From contig JAWZXG010000043.1 of assembly GCA_037178625.1 (NCBI GenBank), positions 1 to 64,000 on the forward strand: a stretch of 64,000 bases of DNA, given 5' to 3'. Positions 35,044-49,468 of the stretch are shown here, piece after piece. This DNA comes from Skeletonema tropicum (lineage: Eukaryota > Bacillariophyta > Thalassiosirophyceae > Thalassiosirales > Thalassiosiraceae). The translations under genes and the position numbers were made by a program. How positions within the stretch are numbered: position 1 is the first letter of the stretch; each line of letters starts with the position of its first letter. The notes under the pieces are model-generated. The model was given only the letters and a program-made list of their open reading frames with translations. It was not told the DNA's origin and made no database searches.

Positions 35044-37102
35044 CAACTAATCGATAGAGCGCAACGAGAGCTTGCGAATACTGGTCGAATCGTATCAAGC
35101 CGATGGAGAGGACAAGAGTTATGGTTGGATTACTGAATCCTGAATGGTCGGTGAGCAAAGAGGGGGGATAGTGTTTACGTTTACTTTGGTTACTTAGTTA
35201 TATTCATATTACATTATTACTTGAATGTCCATGTCCATCTACCATCATCTATCTTCTCTCCTACCATACCATACCTCTCAATCTCAATATAATCCACCCA
35301 CGTGTTGAGCATCCGACAAACAGCCCACCAAATGATGATCGGAATCCATCATGGAGGATTCACCTTCGAAAGCCGTCATAAAGCTTAGCTTTCCTCCTCC
35401 TCCTCCGTTGCTGTTGCCACCACCACTTCCTCTTCCTCCGATCCCCCGTCTCATTGTTGATGAATGCCTCTTGCGTTGATTCCGAAGTACAGATGCAGCA
35501 TGACGAGCTGATATCCTGAGGTGGTTGTGTCTCCTCTCCGCTGACGGATTGTTTGTGGAGGGCGTAGAGTAGAGTTCGAGACGGTCGTCTGCGGTTGGGT
35601 CATCATAATTCAATTCAGTTGTTCGTCAATATCTTGTCTCCTAGAGGTCCAATCAAGACGATGAGTGTCGTTTTGGAAAGCTGAGAGTGAGCTCTTTTGA
35701 TTGGTTGTAGTATCAAGGCCAAATATCGATCTTTCGCCAATCGATCCGGTTAAAAACGGGGTAAGTTTCCGCCCAGCTCGGCCAGATCCGGCTTGACATT
35801 GAGAATTCCACCACTAGACAATAGAGTCCAAATAATAATCCAATTTGACAAATTGACCACCGCTGGAATCGTCTCCTCGAGCTGCATCGATTCGTACCAT
35901 AATCAGCATTACCACTGCCGCCGTCAAACTGTATATTCACTGCTCGGCCAAGGCCCTCACCGTTGACGGTTGACGCTTGCGAAGATCCAATAATAATATT
36001 AAGCACAGCTCGATCTCAAACAGCGACCGGCTTAATGAGGCGATAACATGACAGTTGGCACGAACGTATCCACTAATATATTCTTATTCACTGCTCGAAC
36101 TCCCTACCGGTCGCCCGATGGCCCTCGCCCGATGCAGTTGTCGAGATCAGCCTCATCAGGGGCCTCATATCCAAACGCTACGCTGAAGACAGAAGCATTG
36201 ATCGGCACTGTCCAATAATAAACGCAGCTCGGCCTCGCTACCGCTCACCCTCGCTCAACACTCTTCTATAAGATCGATGTGGTCAATGATTGGTTGATTG
36301 TGGCGAGTGGGTGATTGGTTGGCACGATAGTTAGTAGTAGAAGTGTCATGTGGCGGTGTTGTGGTTTGGATCTTTGGTTGATTTGAGTTGTGATGGTGAG
36401 ACATTGACAGCTTCTCACTTTTTGACCCACACCGAACCGAACCTCAACGAAGCGAGCACAAGCATGGAAGAATCAGTAGTAGCACCTACTGCCGTGCCAA
36501 CCAAATGGACGGTGCTGATCAATGCGATGAATGAAAAGAGAAGTACTGCTCAGCGTTCTCCGGGCGAGCTGCGTCTATTAACACACTCGTACCTTCTGGA
36601 TGGATGAGGCTGATCGTTGATCGTCATGAGTGTCTTCAGCGCAGCGTTGGATGCGTCCGTGCCAACCATCATAGAGCCCGCCGCATTAAGGTGGTCGCTT
36701 TTTGGGATCTCACATCGTACCAACTGTCATTGACGGCATAAAAGTAAGAGAAGTGTCTTGAGCGAGGGCCTCTTGGCCGAGCAGTGATTATTGATATCGC
36801 TGCAGAATCTACACACGTAACAATTGTCATGAACAGACGGTGCTAGCTGCTGATCGTCTAGGAGTGTATTTTGTGAGGGCGACCGCAGGGAGGCCGAACT
36901 ACTGTGATCGATTATTGTATTAATTGATAGCATTTCAAACGAGGATTCGAAGGGTAGTCTCATTGTCATTGCTATCTATCTACGGAGGCCGAGCTGTCTT
37001 TATATTGGATTTGGATTGTCGATCTGGGGCCCAATAGCCGGATTGTAGACACCTCTCGAGTTGAGTCGAATGACAAAAGATCAATATTTGGCCTTGCAAC
37101 TG
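35044..37102 (+). repeat. Array copy 18 (2059 bp)
   Basis: One C insertion at 35139-35140, in the hot-spot region. Confidence 0.95.
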
Positions 37103-39166
37103 CAACTAATCGATAGAGCGCAACGAGAGCTTGCGAATACTGGTCGAATCGTATCAAGCCGATGGAGAGGACAAGAGTTATGGTTGGATTACTATTACTG
37201 AATCTGAATGGTCGGTGAGCAAAGAGGGGGGATAGTGTTTACGTTTACTTTGGTTACTTAGTTATATTCATATTACATTATTACTTGAATGTCCATGTCC
37301 ATCTACCATCATCTATCTTCTCTCCTACCATACCATACCTCTCAATCTCAATATAATCCACCCACGTGTTGAGCATCCGACAAACAGCCCACCAAATGAT
37401 GATCGGAATCCATCATGGAGGATTCACCTTCGAAAGCCGTCATAAAGCTTAGCTTTCCTCCTCCTCCTCCGTTGCTGTTGCCACCACCACTTCCTCTTCC
37501 TCCGATCCCCCGTCTCATTGTTGATGAATGCCTCTTGCGTTGATTCCGAAGTACAGATGCAGCATGACGAGCTGATATCCTGAGGTGGTTGTGTCTCCTC
37601 TCCGCTGACGGATTGTTTGTGGAGGGCGTAGAGTAGAGTTCGAGACGGTCGTCTGCGGTTGGGTCATCATAATTCAATTCAGTTGTTCGTCAATATCTTG
37701 TCTCCTAGAGGTCCAATCAAGACGATGAGTGTCGTTTTGGAAAGCTGAGAGTGAGCTCTTTTGATTGGTTGTAGTATCAAGGCCAAATATCGATCTTTCG
37801 CCAATCGATCCGGTTAAAAACGGGGTAAGTTTCCGCCCAGCTCGGCCAGATCCGGCTTGACATTGAGAATTCCACCACTAGACAATAGAGTCCAAATAAT
37901 AATCCAATTTGACAAATTGACCACCGCTGGAATCGTCTCCTCGAGCTGCATCGATTCGTACCATAATCAGCATTACCACTGCCGCCGTCAAACTGTATAT
38001 TCACTGCTCGGCCAAGGCCCTCACCGTTGACGGTTGACGCTTGCGAAGATCCAATAATAATATTAAGCACAGCTCGATCTCAAACAGCGACCGGCTTAAT
38101 GAGGCGATAACATGACAGTTGGCACGAACGTATCCACTAATATATTCTTATTCACTGCTCGAACTCCCTACCGGTCGCCCGATGGCCCTCGCCCGATGCA
38201 GTTGTCGAGATCAGCCTCATCAGGGGCCTCATATCCAAACGCTACGCTGAAGACAGAAGCATTGATCGGCACTGTCCAATAATAAACGCAGCTCGGCCTC
38301 GCTACCGCTCACCCTCGCTCAACACTCTTCTATAAGATCGATGTGGTCAATGATTGGTTGATTGTGGCGAGTGGGTGATTGGTTGGCACGATAGTTAGTA
38401 GTAGAAGTGTCATGTGGCGGTGTTGTGGTTTGGATCTTTGGTTGATTTGAGTTGTGATGGTGAGACATTGACAGCTTCTCACTTTTTGACCCACACCGAA
38501 CCGAACCTCAACGAAGCGAGCACAAGCATGGAAGAATCAGTAGTAGCACCTACTGCCGTGCCAACCAAATGGACGGTGCTGATCAATGCGATGAATGAAA
38601 AGAGAAGTACTGCTCAGCGTTCTCCGGGCGAGCTGCGTCTATTAACACACTCGTACCTTCTGGATGGATGAGGCTGATCGTTGATCGTCATGAGTGTCTT
38701 CAGCGCAGCGTTGGATGCGTCCGTGCCAACCATCATAGAGCCCGCCGCATTAAGGTGGTCGCTTTTTGGGATCTCACATCGTACCAACTGTCATTGACGG
38801 CATAAAAGTAAGAGAAGTGTCTTGAGCGAGGGCCTCTTGGCCGAGCAGTGATTATTGATATCGCTGCAGAATCTACACACGTAACAATTGTCATGAACAG
38901 ACGGTGCTAGCTGCTGATCGTCTAGGAGTGTATTTTGTGAGGGCGACCGCAGGGAGGCCGAACTACTGTGATCGATTATTGTATTAATTGATAGCATTTC
39001 AAACGAGGATTCGAAGGGTAGTCTCATTGTCATTGCTATCTATCTACGGAGGCCGAGCTGTCTTTATATTGGATTTGGATTGTCGATCTGGGGCCCAATA
39101 GCCGGATTGTAGACACCTCTCGAGTTGAGTCGAATGACAAAAGATCAATATTTGGCCTTGCAACTG
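37103..39166 (+). repeat. Array copy 19 (2064 bp)
   Basis: ATTACT duplicated at 37188-37199 and no other difference. Appears identical to copy 20, which suggests a local duplication. Confidence 0.95.
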
Positions 39167-41230
39167 CAACTAATCGATAGAGCGCAACGAGAGCTTGCGA
39201 ATACTGGTCGAATCGTATCAAGCCGATGGAGAGGACAAGAGTTATGGTTGGATTACTATTACTGAATCTGAATGGTCGGTGAGCAAAGAGGGGGGATAGT
39301 GTTTACGTTTACTTTGGTTACTTAGTTATATTCATATTACATTATTACTTGAATGTCCATGTCCATCTACCATCATCTATCTTCTCTCCTACCATACCAT
39401 ACCTCTCAATCTCAATATAATCCACCCACGTGTTGAGCATCCGACAAACAGCCCACCAAATGATGATCGGAATCCATCATGGAGGATTCACCTTCGAAAG
39501 CCGTCATAAAGCTTAGCTTTCCTCCTCCTCCTCCGTTGCTGTTGCCACCACCACTTCCTCTTCCTCCGATCCCCCGTCTCATTGTTGATGAATGCCTCTT
39601 GCGTTGATTCCGAAGTACAGATGCAGCATGACGAGCTGATATCCTGAGGTGGTTGTGTCTCCTCTCCGCTGACGGATTGTTTGTGGAGGGCGTAGAGTAG
39701 AGTTCGAGACGGTCGTCTGCGGTTGGGTCATCATAATTCAATTCAGTTGTTCGTCAATATCTTGTCTCCTAGAGGTCCAATCAAGACGATGAGTGTCGTT
39801 TTGGAAAGCTGAGAGTGAGCTCTTTTGATTGGTTGTAGTATCAAGGCCAAATATCGATCTTTCGCCAATCGATCCGGTTAAAAACGGGGTAAGTTTCCGC
39901 CCAGCTCGGCCAGATCCGGCTTGACATTGAGAATTCCACCACTAGACAATAGAGTCCAAATAATAATCCAATTTGACAAATTGACCACCGCTGGAATCGT
40001 CTCCTCGAGCTGCATCGATTCGTACCATAATCAGCATTACCACTGCCGCCGTCAAACTGTATATTCACTGCTCGGCCAAGGCCCTCACCGTTGACGGTTG
40101 ACGCTTGCGAAGATCCAATAATAATATTAAGCACAGCTCGATCTCAAACAGCGACCGGCTTAATGAGGCGATAACATGACAGTTGGCACGAACGTATCCA
40201 CTAATATATTCTTATTCACTGCTCGAACTCCCTACCGGTCGCCCGATGGCCCTCGCCCGATGCAGTTGTCGAGATCAGCCTCATCAGGGGCCTCATATCC
40301 AAACGCTACGCTGAAGACAGAAGCATTGATCGGCACTGTCCAATAATAAACGCAGCTCGGCCTCGCTACCGCTCACCCTCGCTCAACACTCTTCTATAAG
40401 ATCGATGTGGTCAATGATTGGTTGATTGTGGCGAGTGGGTGATTGGTTGGCACGATAGTTAGTAGTAGAAGTGTCATGTGGCGGTGTTGTGGTTTGGATC
40501 TTTGGTTGATTTGAGTTGTGATGGTGAGACATTGACAGCTTCTCACTTTTTGACCCACACCGAACCGAACCTCAACGAAGCGAGCACAAGCATGGAAGAA
40601 TCAGTAGTAGCACCTACTGCCGTGCCAACCAAATGGACGGTGCTGATCAATGCGATGAATGAAAAGAGAAGTACTGCTCAGCGTTCTCCGGGCGAGCTGC
40701 GTCTATTAACACACTCGTACCTTCTGGATGGATGAGGCTGATCGTTGATCGTCATGAGTGTCTTCAGCGCAGCGTTGGATGCGTCCGTGCCAACCATCAT
40801 AGAGCCCGCCGCATTAAGGTGGTCGCTTTTTGGGATCTCACATCGTACCAACTGTCATTGACGGCATAAAAGTAAGAGAAGTGTCTTGAGCGAGGGCCTC
40901 TTGGCCGAGCAGTGATTATTGATATCGCTGCAGAATCTACACACGTAACAATTGTCATGAACAGACGGTGCTAGCTGCTGATCGTCTAGGAGTGTATTTT
41001 GTGAGGGCGACCGCAGGGAGGCCGAACTACTGTGATCGATTATTGTATTAATTGATAGCATTTCAAACGAGGATTCGAAGGGTAGTCTCATTGTCATTGC
41101 TATCTATCTACGGAGGCCGAGCTGTCTTTATATTGGATTTGGATTGTCGATCTGGGGCCCAATAGCCGGATTGTAGACACCTCTCGAGTTGAGTCGAATG
41201 ACAAAAGATCAATATTTGGCCTTGCAACTG
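39167..41230 (+). repeat. Array copy 20 (2064 bp)
   Basis: ATTACT duplicated at 39252-39263 and no other difference. Confidence 0.95.
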
Positions 41231-43289
41231 CAACTAATCGATAGAGCGCAACGAGAGCTTGCGAATACTGGTCGAATCGTATCAAGCCGATGGAGAGGAC
41301 AAGAGTTATGGTTGGATTACTGAATCTGAATGGTCGGTGAGCAAAGAGGGGGGATAGTGTTTACGTTTACTTTGGTTACTTAGTTATATTCATATTACAT
41401 TATTACTTGAATGTCCATGTCCATCTACCATCATCTATCTTCTCTCCTACCATACCATACCTCTCAATCTCAATATAATCCACCCACGTGTTGAGCATCC
41501 GACAAACAGCCCACCAAATGATGATCGGAATCCATCATGGAGGATTCACCTTCGAAAGCCGTCATAAAGCTTAGCTTTCCTCCTCCTCCTCCGTTGCTGT
41601 TGCCACCACCACTTCCTCTTCCTCCGATCCCCCGTCTCATTGTTGATGAATGCCTCTTGCGTTGATTCCGAAGTACAGATGCAGCATGACGAGCTGATAT
41701 CCTGAGGTGGTTGTGTCTCCTCTCCGCTGACGGATTGTTTGTGGAGGGCGTAGAGTAGAGTTCGAGACGGTCGTCTGCGGTTGGGTCATCATAATTCAAT
41801 TCAGTTGTTCGTCAATATCTTGTCTCCTAGAGGTCCAATCAAGACGATGAGTGTCGTTTTGGAAAGCTGAGAGTGAGCTCTTTTGATTGGTTGTAGTATC
41901 AAGGCCAAATATCGATCTTTCGCCAATCGATCCGGTTAAAAAACGGGGTAAGTTTCCGCCCAGCTCGGCCAGATCCGGCTTGACATTGAGAATTCCACCA
42001 CTAGACAATAGAGTCCAAATAATAATCCAATTTGACAAATTGACCACCGCTGGAATCGTCTCCTCGAGCTGCATCGATTCGTACCATAATCAGCATTACC
42101 ACTGCCGCCGTCAAACTGTATATTCACTGCTCGGCCAAGGCCCTCACCGTTGACGGTTGACGCTTGCGAAGATCCAATAATAATATTAAGCACAGCTCGA
42201 TCTCAAACAGCGACCGGCTTAATGAGGCGATAACATGACAGTTGGCACGAACGTATCCACTAATATATTCTTATTCACTGCTCGAACTCCCTACCGGTCG
42301 CCCGATGGCCCTCGCCCGATGCAGTTGTCGAGATCAGCCTCATCAGGGGCCTCATATCCAAACGCTACGCTGAAGACAGAAGCATTGATCGGCACTGTCC
42401 AATAATAAACGCAGCTCGGCCTCGCTACCGCTCACCCTCGCTCAACACTCTTCTATAAGATCGATGTGGTCAATGATTGGTTGATTGTGGCGAGTGGGTG
42501 ATTGGTTGGCACGATAGTTAGTAGTAGAAGTGTCATGTGGCGGTGTTGTGGTTTGGATCTTTGGTTGATTTGAGTTGTGATGGTGAGACATTGACAGCTT
42601 CTCACTTTTTGACCCACACCGAACCGAACCTCAACGAAGCGAGCACAAGCATGGAAGAATCAGTAGTAGCACCTACTGCCGTGCCAACCAAATGGACGGT
42701 GCTGATCAATGCGATGAATGAAAAGAGAAGTACTGCTCAGCGTTCTCCGGGCGAGCTGCGTCTATTAACACACTCGTACCTTCTGGATGGATGAGGCTGA
42801 TCGTTGATCGTCATGAGTGTCTTCAGCGCAGCGTTGGATGCGTCCGTGCCAACCATCATAGAGCCCGCCGCATTAAGGTGGTCGCTTTTTGGGATCTCAC
42901 ATCGTACCAACTGTCATTGACGGCATAAAAGTAAGAGAAGTGTCTTGAGCGAGGGCCTCTTGGCCGAGCAGTGATTATTGATATCGCTGCAGAATCTACA
43001 CACGTAACAATTGTCATGAACAGACGGTGCTAGCTGCTGATCGTCTAGGAGTGTATTTTGTGAGGGCGACCGCAGGGAGGCCGAACTACTGTGATCGATT
43101 ATTGTATTAATTGATAGCATTTCAAACGAGGATTCGAAGGGTAGTCTCATTGTCATTGCTATCTATCTACGGAGGCCGAGCTGTCTTTATATTGGATTTG
43201 GATTGTCGATCTGGGGCCCAATAGCCGGATTGTAGACACCTCTCGAGTTGAGTCGAATGACAAAAGATCAATATTTGGCCTTGCAACTG
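41231..43289 (+). repeat. Array copy 21 (2059 bp)
   Basis: A6 instead of A5 at 41938-41943. Confidence 0.95.
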
Positions 43290-45351
43290 CAACTAATCGA
43301 TAGAGCGCAACGAGAGCTTGCGAATACTGGTCGAATCGTATCAAGCCGATGGAGAGGACAAGAGTTATGGTTGGATTACTGAATCTGAATGGTCGGTGAG
43401 CAAAGAGGGGGGATAGTGTTTACGTTTACTTTGGTTACTTAGTTATATTCATATTACATTATTACTTGAATGTCCATGTCCATCTACCATCATCTATCTT
43501 CTCTCCTACCATACCATACCTCTCAATCTCAATATAATCCACCCACGTGTTGAGCATCCGACAAACAGCCCACCAAATGATGATCGGAATCCATCATGGA
43601 GGATTCACCTTCGAAAGCCGTCATAAAGCTTAGCTTTCCTCCTCCTCCTCCGTTGCTGTTGCCACCACCACTTCCTCTTCCTCCGATCCCCCGTCTCATT
43701 GTTGATGAATGCCTCTTGCGTTGATTCCGAAGTACAGATGCAGCATGACGAGCTGATATCCTGAGGTGGTTGTGTCTCCTCTCCGCTGACGGATTGTTTG
43801 TGGAGGGCGTAGAGTAGAGTTCGAGACGGTCGTCTGCGGTTGGGTCATCATAATTCAATTCAGTTGTTCGTCAATATCTTGTCTCCTAGAGGTCCAATCA
43901 AGACGATGAGTGTCGTTTTGGAAAGCTGAGAGTGAGCTCTTTTGATTGGTTGTAGTATCAAGGCCAAATATCGATCTTTCGCCAATCGATCCGGTTTAAA
44001 AACGGGGTAAGTTTCCGCCCAGCTCGGCCAGATCCGGCTTGACATTGAGAATTCCACCACTAGACAATAGAGTCCAAATAATAATCCAATTTGACAAATT
44101 GACCACCGCTGGAATCGTCTCCTCGAGCTGCATCGATTCGTACCATAATCAGCATTACCACTGCCGCCGTCAAACTGTATATTCACTGCTCGGCCAAGGC
44201 CCTCACCGTTGACGGTTGACGCTTGCGAAGATCCAATAATAATATTAAGCACAGCTCGATCTCAAACAGCGACCGGCTTAATGAGGCGATAACATGACAG
44301 TTGGCACGAACGTATCCACTAATATATTCTTATTCACTGCTCGAACTCCCTACCGGTCGCCCGATGGCCCTCGCCCGATGCAGTTGTCGAGATCAGCCTC
44401 ATCAGGGGCCTCATATCCAAACGCTACGCTGAAGACAGAAGCATTGATCGGCACTGTCCAATAATAAACGCAGCTCGGCCTCGCTACCGCTCACCCTCGC
44501 TCAACACTCTTCTATAAGATCGATGTGGTCAATGATTGGTTGATTGTGGCGAGTGGGTGATTGGTTGGCACGATAGTTAGTAGTAGAAGTGTCATGTGGC
44601 GGTGTTGTGGTTTGGATCTTTGGTTGATTTGAGTTGTGATGGTGAGACATTGACAGCTTCTCACTTTTTGACCCACACCGAACCGAACCTCAACGAAGCG
44701 AGCACAAGCATGGAAGAATCAGTAGTAGCACCTACTGCCGCCGTGCCAACCAAATGGACGGTGCTGATCAATGCGATGAATGAAAAGAGAAGTACTGCTC
44801 AGCGTTCTCCGGGCGAGCTGCGTCTATTAACACACTCGTACCTTCTGGATGGATGAGGCTGATCGTTGATCGTCATGAGTGTCTTCAGCGCAGCGTTGGA
44901 TGCGTCCGTGCCAACCATCATAGAGCCCGCCGCATTAAGGTGGTCGCTTTTTGGGATCTCACATCGTACCAACTGTCATTGACGGCATAAAAGTAAGAGA
45001 AGTGTCTTGAGCGAGGGCCTCTTGGCCGAGCAGTGATTATTGATATCGCTGCAGAATCTACACACGTAACAATTGTCATGAACAGACGGTGCTAGCTGCT
45101 GATCGTCTAGGAGTGTATTTTGTGAGGGCGACCGCAGGGAGGCCGAACTACTGTGATCGATTATTGTATTAATTGATAGCATTTCAAACGAGGATTCGAA
45201 GGGTAGTCTCATTGTCATTGCTATCTATCTACGGAGGCCGAGCTGTCTTTATATTGGATTTGGATTGTCGATCTGGGGCCCAATAGCCGGATTGTAGACA
45301 CCTCTCGAGTTGAGTCGAATGACAAAAGATCAATATTTGGCCTTGCAACTG
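43290..45351 (+). repeat. Array copy 22 (2062 bp)
   Basis: T3 instead of T2 at 43995-43997 (allele shared with copy 29), and CCG duplicated at 44738-44743, which adds one Ala to the plus-strand frame. Confidence 0.95.
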
Positions 45352-47409
45352 CAACTAATCGATAGAGCGCAACGAGAGCTTGCGAATACTGGTCGAATCG
45401 TATCAAGCCGATGGAGAGGACAAGAGTTATGGTTGGATTACTGAATCTGAATGGTCGGTGAGCAAAGAGGGGGGATAGTGTTTACGTTTACTTTGGTTAC
45501 TTAGTTATATTCATATTACATTATTACTTGAATGTCCATGTCCATCTACCATCATCTATCTTCTCTCCTACCATACCATACCTCTCAATCTCAATATAAT
45601 CCACCCACGTGTTGAGCATCCGACAAACAGCCCACCAAATGATGATCGGAATCCATCATGGAGGATTCACCTTCGAAAGCCGTCATAAAGCTTAGCTTTC
45701 CTCCTCCTCCTCCGTTGCTGTTGCCACCACCACTTCCTCTTCCTCCGATCCCCCGTCTCATTGTTGATGAATGCCTCTTGCGTTGATTCCGAAGTACAGA
45801 TGCAGCATGACGAGCTGATATCCTGAGGTGGTTGTGTCTCCTCTCCGCTGACGGATTGTTTGTGGAGGGCGTAGAGTAGAGTTCGAGACGGTCGTCTGCG
45901 GTTGGGTCATCATAATTCAATTCAGTTGTTCGTCAATATCTTGTCTCCTAGAGGTCCAATCAAGACGATGAGTGTCGTTTTGGAAAGCTGAGAGTGAGCT
46001 CTTTTGATTGGTTGTAGTATCAAGGCCAAATATCGATCTTTCGCCAATCGATCCGGTTAAAAACGGGGTAAGTTTCCGCCCAGCTCGGCCAGATCCGGCT
46101 TGACATTGAGAATTCCACCACTAGACAATAGAGTCCAAATAATAATCCAATTTGACAAATTGACCACCGCTGGAATCGTCTCCTCGAGCTGCATCGATTC
46201 GTACCATAATCAGCATTACCACTGCCGCCGTCAAACTGTATATTCACTGCTCGGCCAAGGCCCTCACCGTTGACGGTTGACGCTTGCGAAGATCCAATAA
46301 TAATATTAAGCACAGCTCGATCTCAAACAGCGACCGGCTTAATGAGGCGATAACATGACAGTTGGCACGAACGTATCCACTAATATATTCTTATTCACTG
46401 CTCGAACTCCCTACCGGTCGCCCGATGGCCCTCGCCCGATGCAGTTGTCGAGATCAGCCTCATCAGGGGCCTCATATCCAAACGCTACGCTGAAGACAGA
46501 AGCATTGATCGGCACTGTCCAATAATAAAACGCAGCTCGGCCTCGCTACCGCTCACCCTCGCTCAACACTCTTCTATAAGATCGATGTGGTCAATGATTG
46601 GTTGATTGTGGCGAGTGGGTGATTGGTTGGCACGATAGTTAGTAGTAGAAGTGTCATGTGGCGGTGTTGTGGTTTGGATCTTTGGTTGATTTGAGTTGTG
46701 ATGGTGAGACATTGACAGCTTCTCACTTTTTGACCCACACCGAACCGAACCTCAACGAAGCGAGCACAAGCATGGAAGAATCAGTAGTAGCACCTACTGC
46801 CGTGCCAACCAAATGGACGGTGCTGATCAATGCGATGAATGAAAAGAGAAGTACTGCTCAGCGTTCTCCGGGCGAGCTGCGTCTATTAACACACTCGTAC
46901 CTTCTGGATGGATGAGGCTGATCGTTGATCGTCATGAGTGTCTTCAGCGCAGCGTTGGATGCGTCCGTGCCAACCATCATAGAGCCCGCCGCATTAAGGT
47001 GGTCGCTTTTTGGGATCTCACATCGTACCAACTGTCATTGACGGCATAAAAGTAAGAGAAGTGTCTTGAGCGAGGGCCTCTTGGCCGAGCAGTGATTATT
47101 GATATCGCTGCAGAATCTACACACGTAACAATTGTCATGAACAGACGGTGCTAGCTGCTGATCGTCTAGGAGTGTATTTTGTGAGGGCGACCGCAGGGAG
47201 GCCGAACTACTGTGATCGATTATTGTATTAATGATAGCATTTCAAACGAGGATTCGAAGGGTAGTCTCATTGTCATTGCTATCTATCTACGGAGGCCGAG
47301 CTGTCTTTATATTGGATTTGGATTGTCGATCTGGGGCCCAATAGCCGGATTGTAGACACCTCTCGAGTTGAGTCGAATGACAAAAGATCAATATTTGGCC
47401 TTGCAACTG
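45352..47409 (+). repeat. Array copy 23 (2058 bp, two compensating indels)
   Basis: A4 instead of A3 at 46527-46530 and loss of a T near 47232. The loss breaks the Cys-rich minus-strand frame. Confidence 0.95.
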
Positions 47410-49468
47410 CAACTAATCGATAGAGCGCAACGAGAGCTTGCGAATACTGGTCGAATCGTATCAAGCCGATGGAGAGGACAAGAGTTATGGTTGGATTACT
47501 GAAATCTGAATGGTCGGTGAGCAAAGAGGGGGGATAGTGTTTACGTTTACTTTGGTTACTTAGTTATATTCATATTACATTATTACTTGAATGTCCATGT
47601 CCATCTACCATCATCTATCTTCTCTCCTACCATACCATACCTCTCAATCTCAATATAATCCACCCACGTGTTGAGCATCCGACAAACAGCCCACCAAATG
47701 ATGATCGGAATCCATCATGGAGGATTCACCTTCGAAAGCCGTCATAAAGCTTAGCTTTCCTCCTCCTCCTCCGTTGCTGTTGCCACCACCACTTCCTCTT
47801 CCTCCGATCCCCCGTCTCATTGTTGATGAATGCCTCTTGCGTTGATTCCGAAGTACAGATGCAGCATGACGAGCTGATATCCTGAGGTGGTTGTGTCTCC
47901 TCTCCGCTGACGGATTGTTTGTGGAGGGCGTAGAGTAGAGTTCGAGACGGTCGTCTGCGGTTGGGTCATCATAATTCAATTCAGTTGTTCGTCAATATCT
48001 TGTCTCCTAGAGGTCCAATCAAGACGATGAGTGTCGTTTTGGAAAGCTGAGAGTGAGCTCTTTTGATTGGTTGTAGTATCAAGGCCAAATATCGATCTTT
48101 CGCCAATCGATCCGGTTAAAAACGGGGTAAGTTTCCGCCCAGCTCGGCCAGATCCGGCTTGACATTGAGAATTCCACCACTAGACAATAGAGTCCAAATA
48201 ATAATCCAATTTGACAAATTGACCACCGCTGGAATCGTCTCCTCGAGCTGCATCGATTCGTACCATAATCAGCATTACCACTGCCGCCGTCAAACTGTAT
48301 ATTCACTGCTCGGCCAAGGCCCTCACCGTTGACGGTTGACGCTTGCGAAGATCCAATAATAATATTAAGCACAGCTCGATCTCAAACAGCGACCGGCTTA
48401 ATGAGGCGATAACATGACAGTTGGCACGAACGTATCCACTAATATATTCTTATTCACTGCTCGAACTCCCTACCGGTCGCCCGATGGCCCTCGCCCGATG
48501 CAGTTGTCGAGATCAGCCTCATCAGGGGCCTCATATCCAAACGCTACGCTGAAGACAGAAGCATTGATCGGCACTGTCCAATAATAAACGCAGCTCGGCC
48601 TCGCTACCGCTCACCCTCGCTCAACACTCTTCTATAAGATCGATGTGGTCAATGATTGGTTGATTGTGGCGAGTGGGTGATTGGTTGGCACGATAGTTAG
48701 TAGTAGAAGTGTCATGTGGCGGTGTTGTGGTTTGGATCTTTGGTTGATTTGAGTTGTGATGGTGAGACATTGACAGCTTCTCACTTTTTGACCCACACCG
48801 AACCGAACCTCAACGAAGCGAGCACAAGCATGGAAGAATCAGTAGTAGCACCTACTGCCGTGCCAACCAAATGGACGGTGCTGATCAATGCGATGAATGA
48901 AAAGAGAAGTACTGCTCAGCGTTCTCCGGGCGAGCTGCGTCTATTAACACACTCGTACCTTCTGGATGGATGAGGCTGATCGTTGATCGTCATGAGTGTC
49001 TTCAGCGCAGCGTTGGATGCGTCCGTGCCAACCATCATAGAGCCCGCCGCATTAAGGTGGTCGCTTTTTGGGATCTCACATCGTACCAACTGTCATTGAC
49101 GGCATAAAAGTAAGAGAAGTGTCTTGAGCGAGGGCCTCTTGGCCGAGCAGTGATTATTGATATCGCTGCAGAATCTACACACGTAACAATTGTCATGAAC
49201 AGACGGTGCTAGCTGCTGATCGTCTAGGAGTGTATTTTGTGAGGGCGACCGCAGGGAGGCCGAACTACTGTGATCGATTATTGTATTAATTGATAGCATT
49301 TCAAACGAGGATTCGAAGGGTAGTCTCATTGTCATTGCTATCTATCTACGGAGGCCGAGCTGTCTTTATATTGGATTTGGATTGTCGATCTGGGGCCCAA
49401 TAGCCGGATTGTAGACACCTCTCGAGTTGAGTCGAATGACAAAAGATCAATATTTGGCCTTGCAACTG
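47410..49468 (+). repeat. Array copy 24 (2059 bp)
   Basis: A insertion at 47502-47504, in the hot-spot region. Confidence 0.95.
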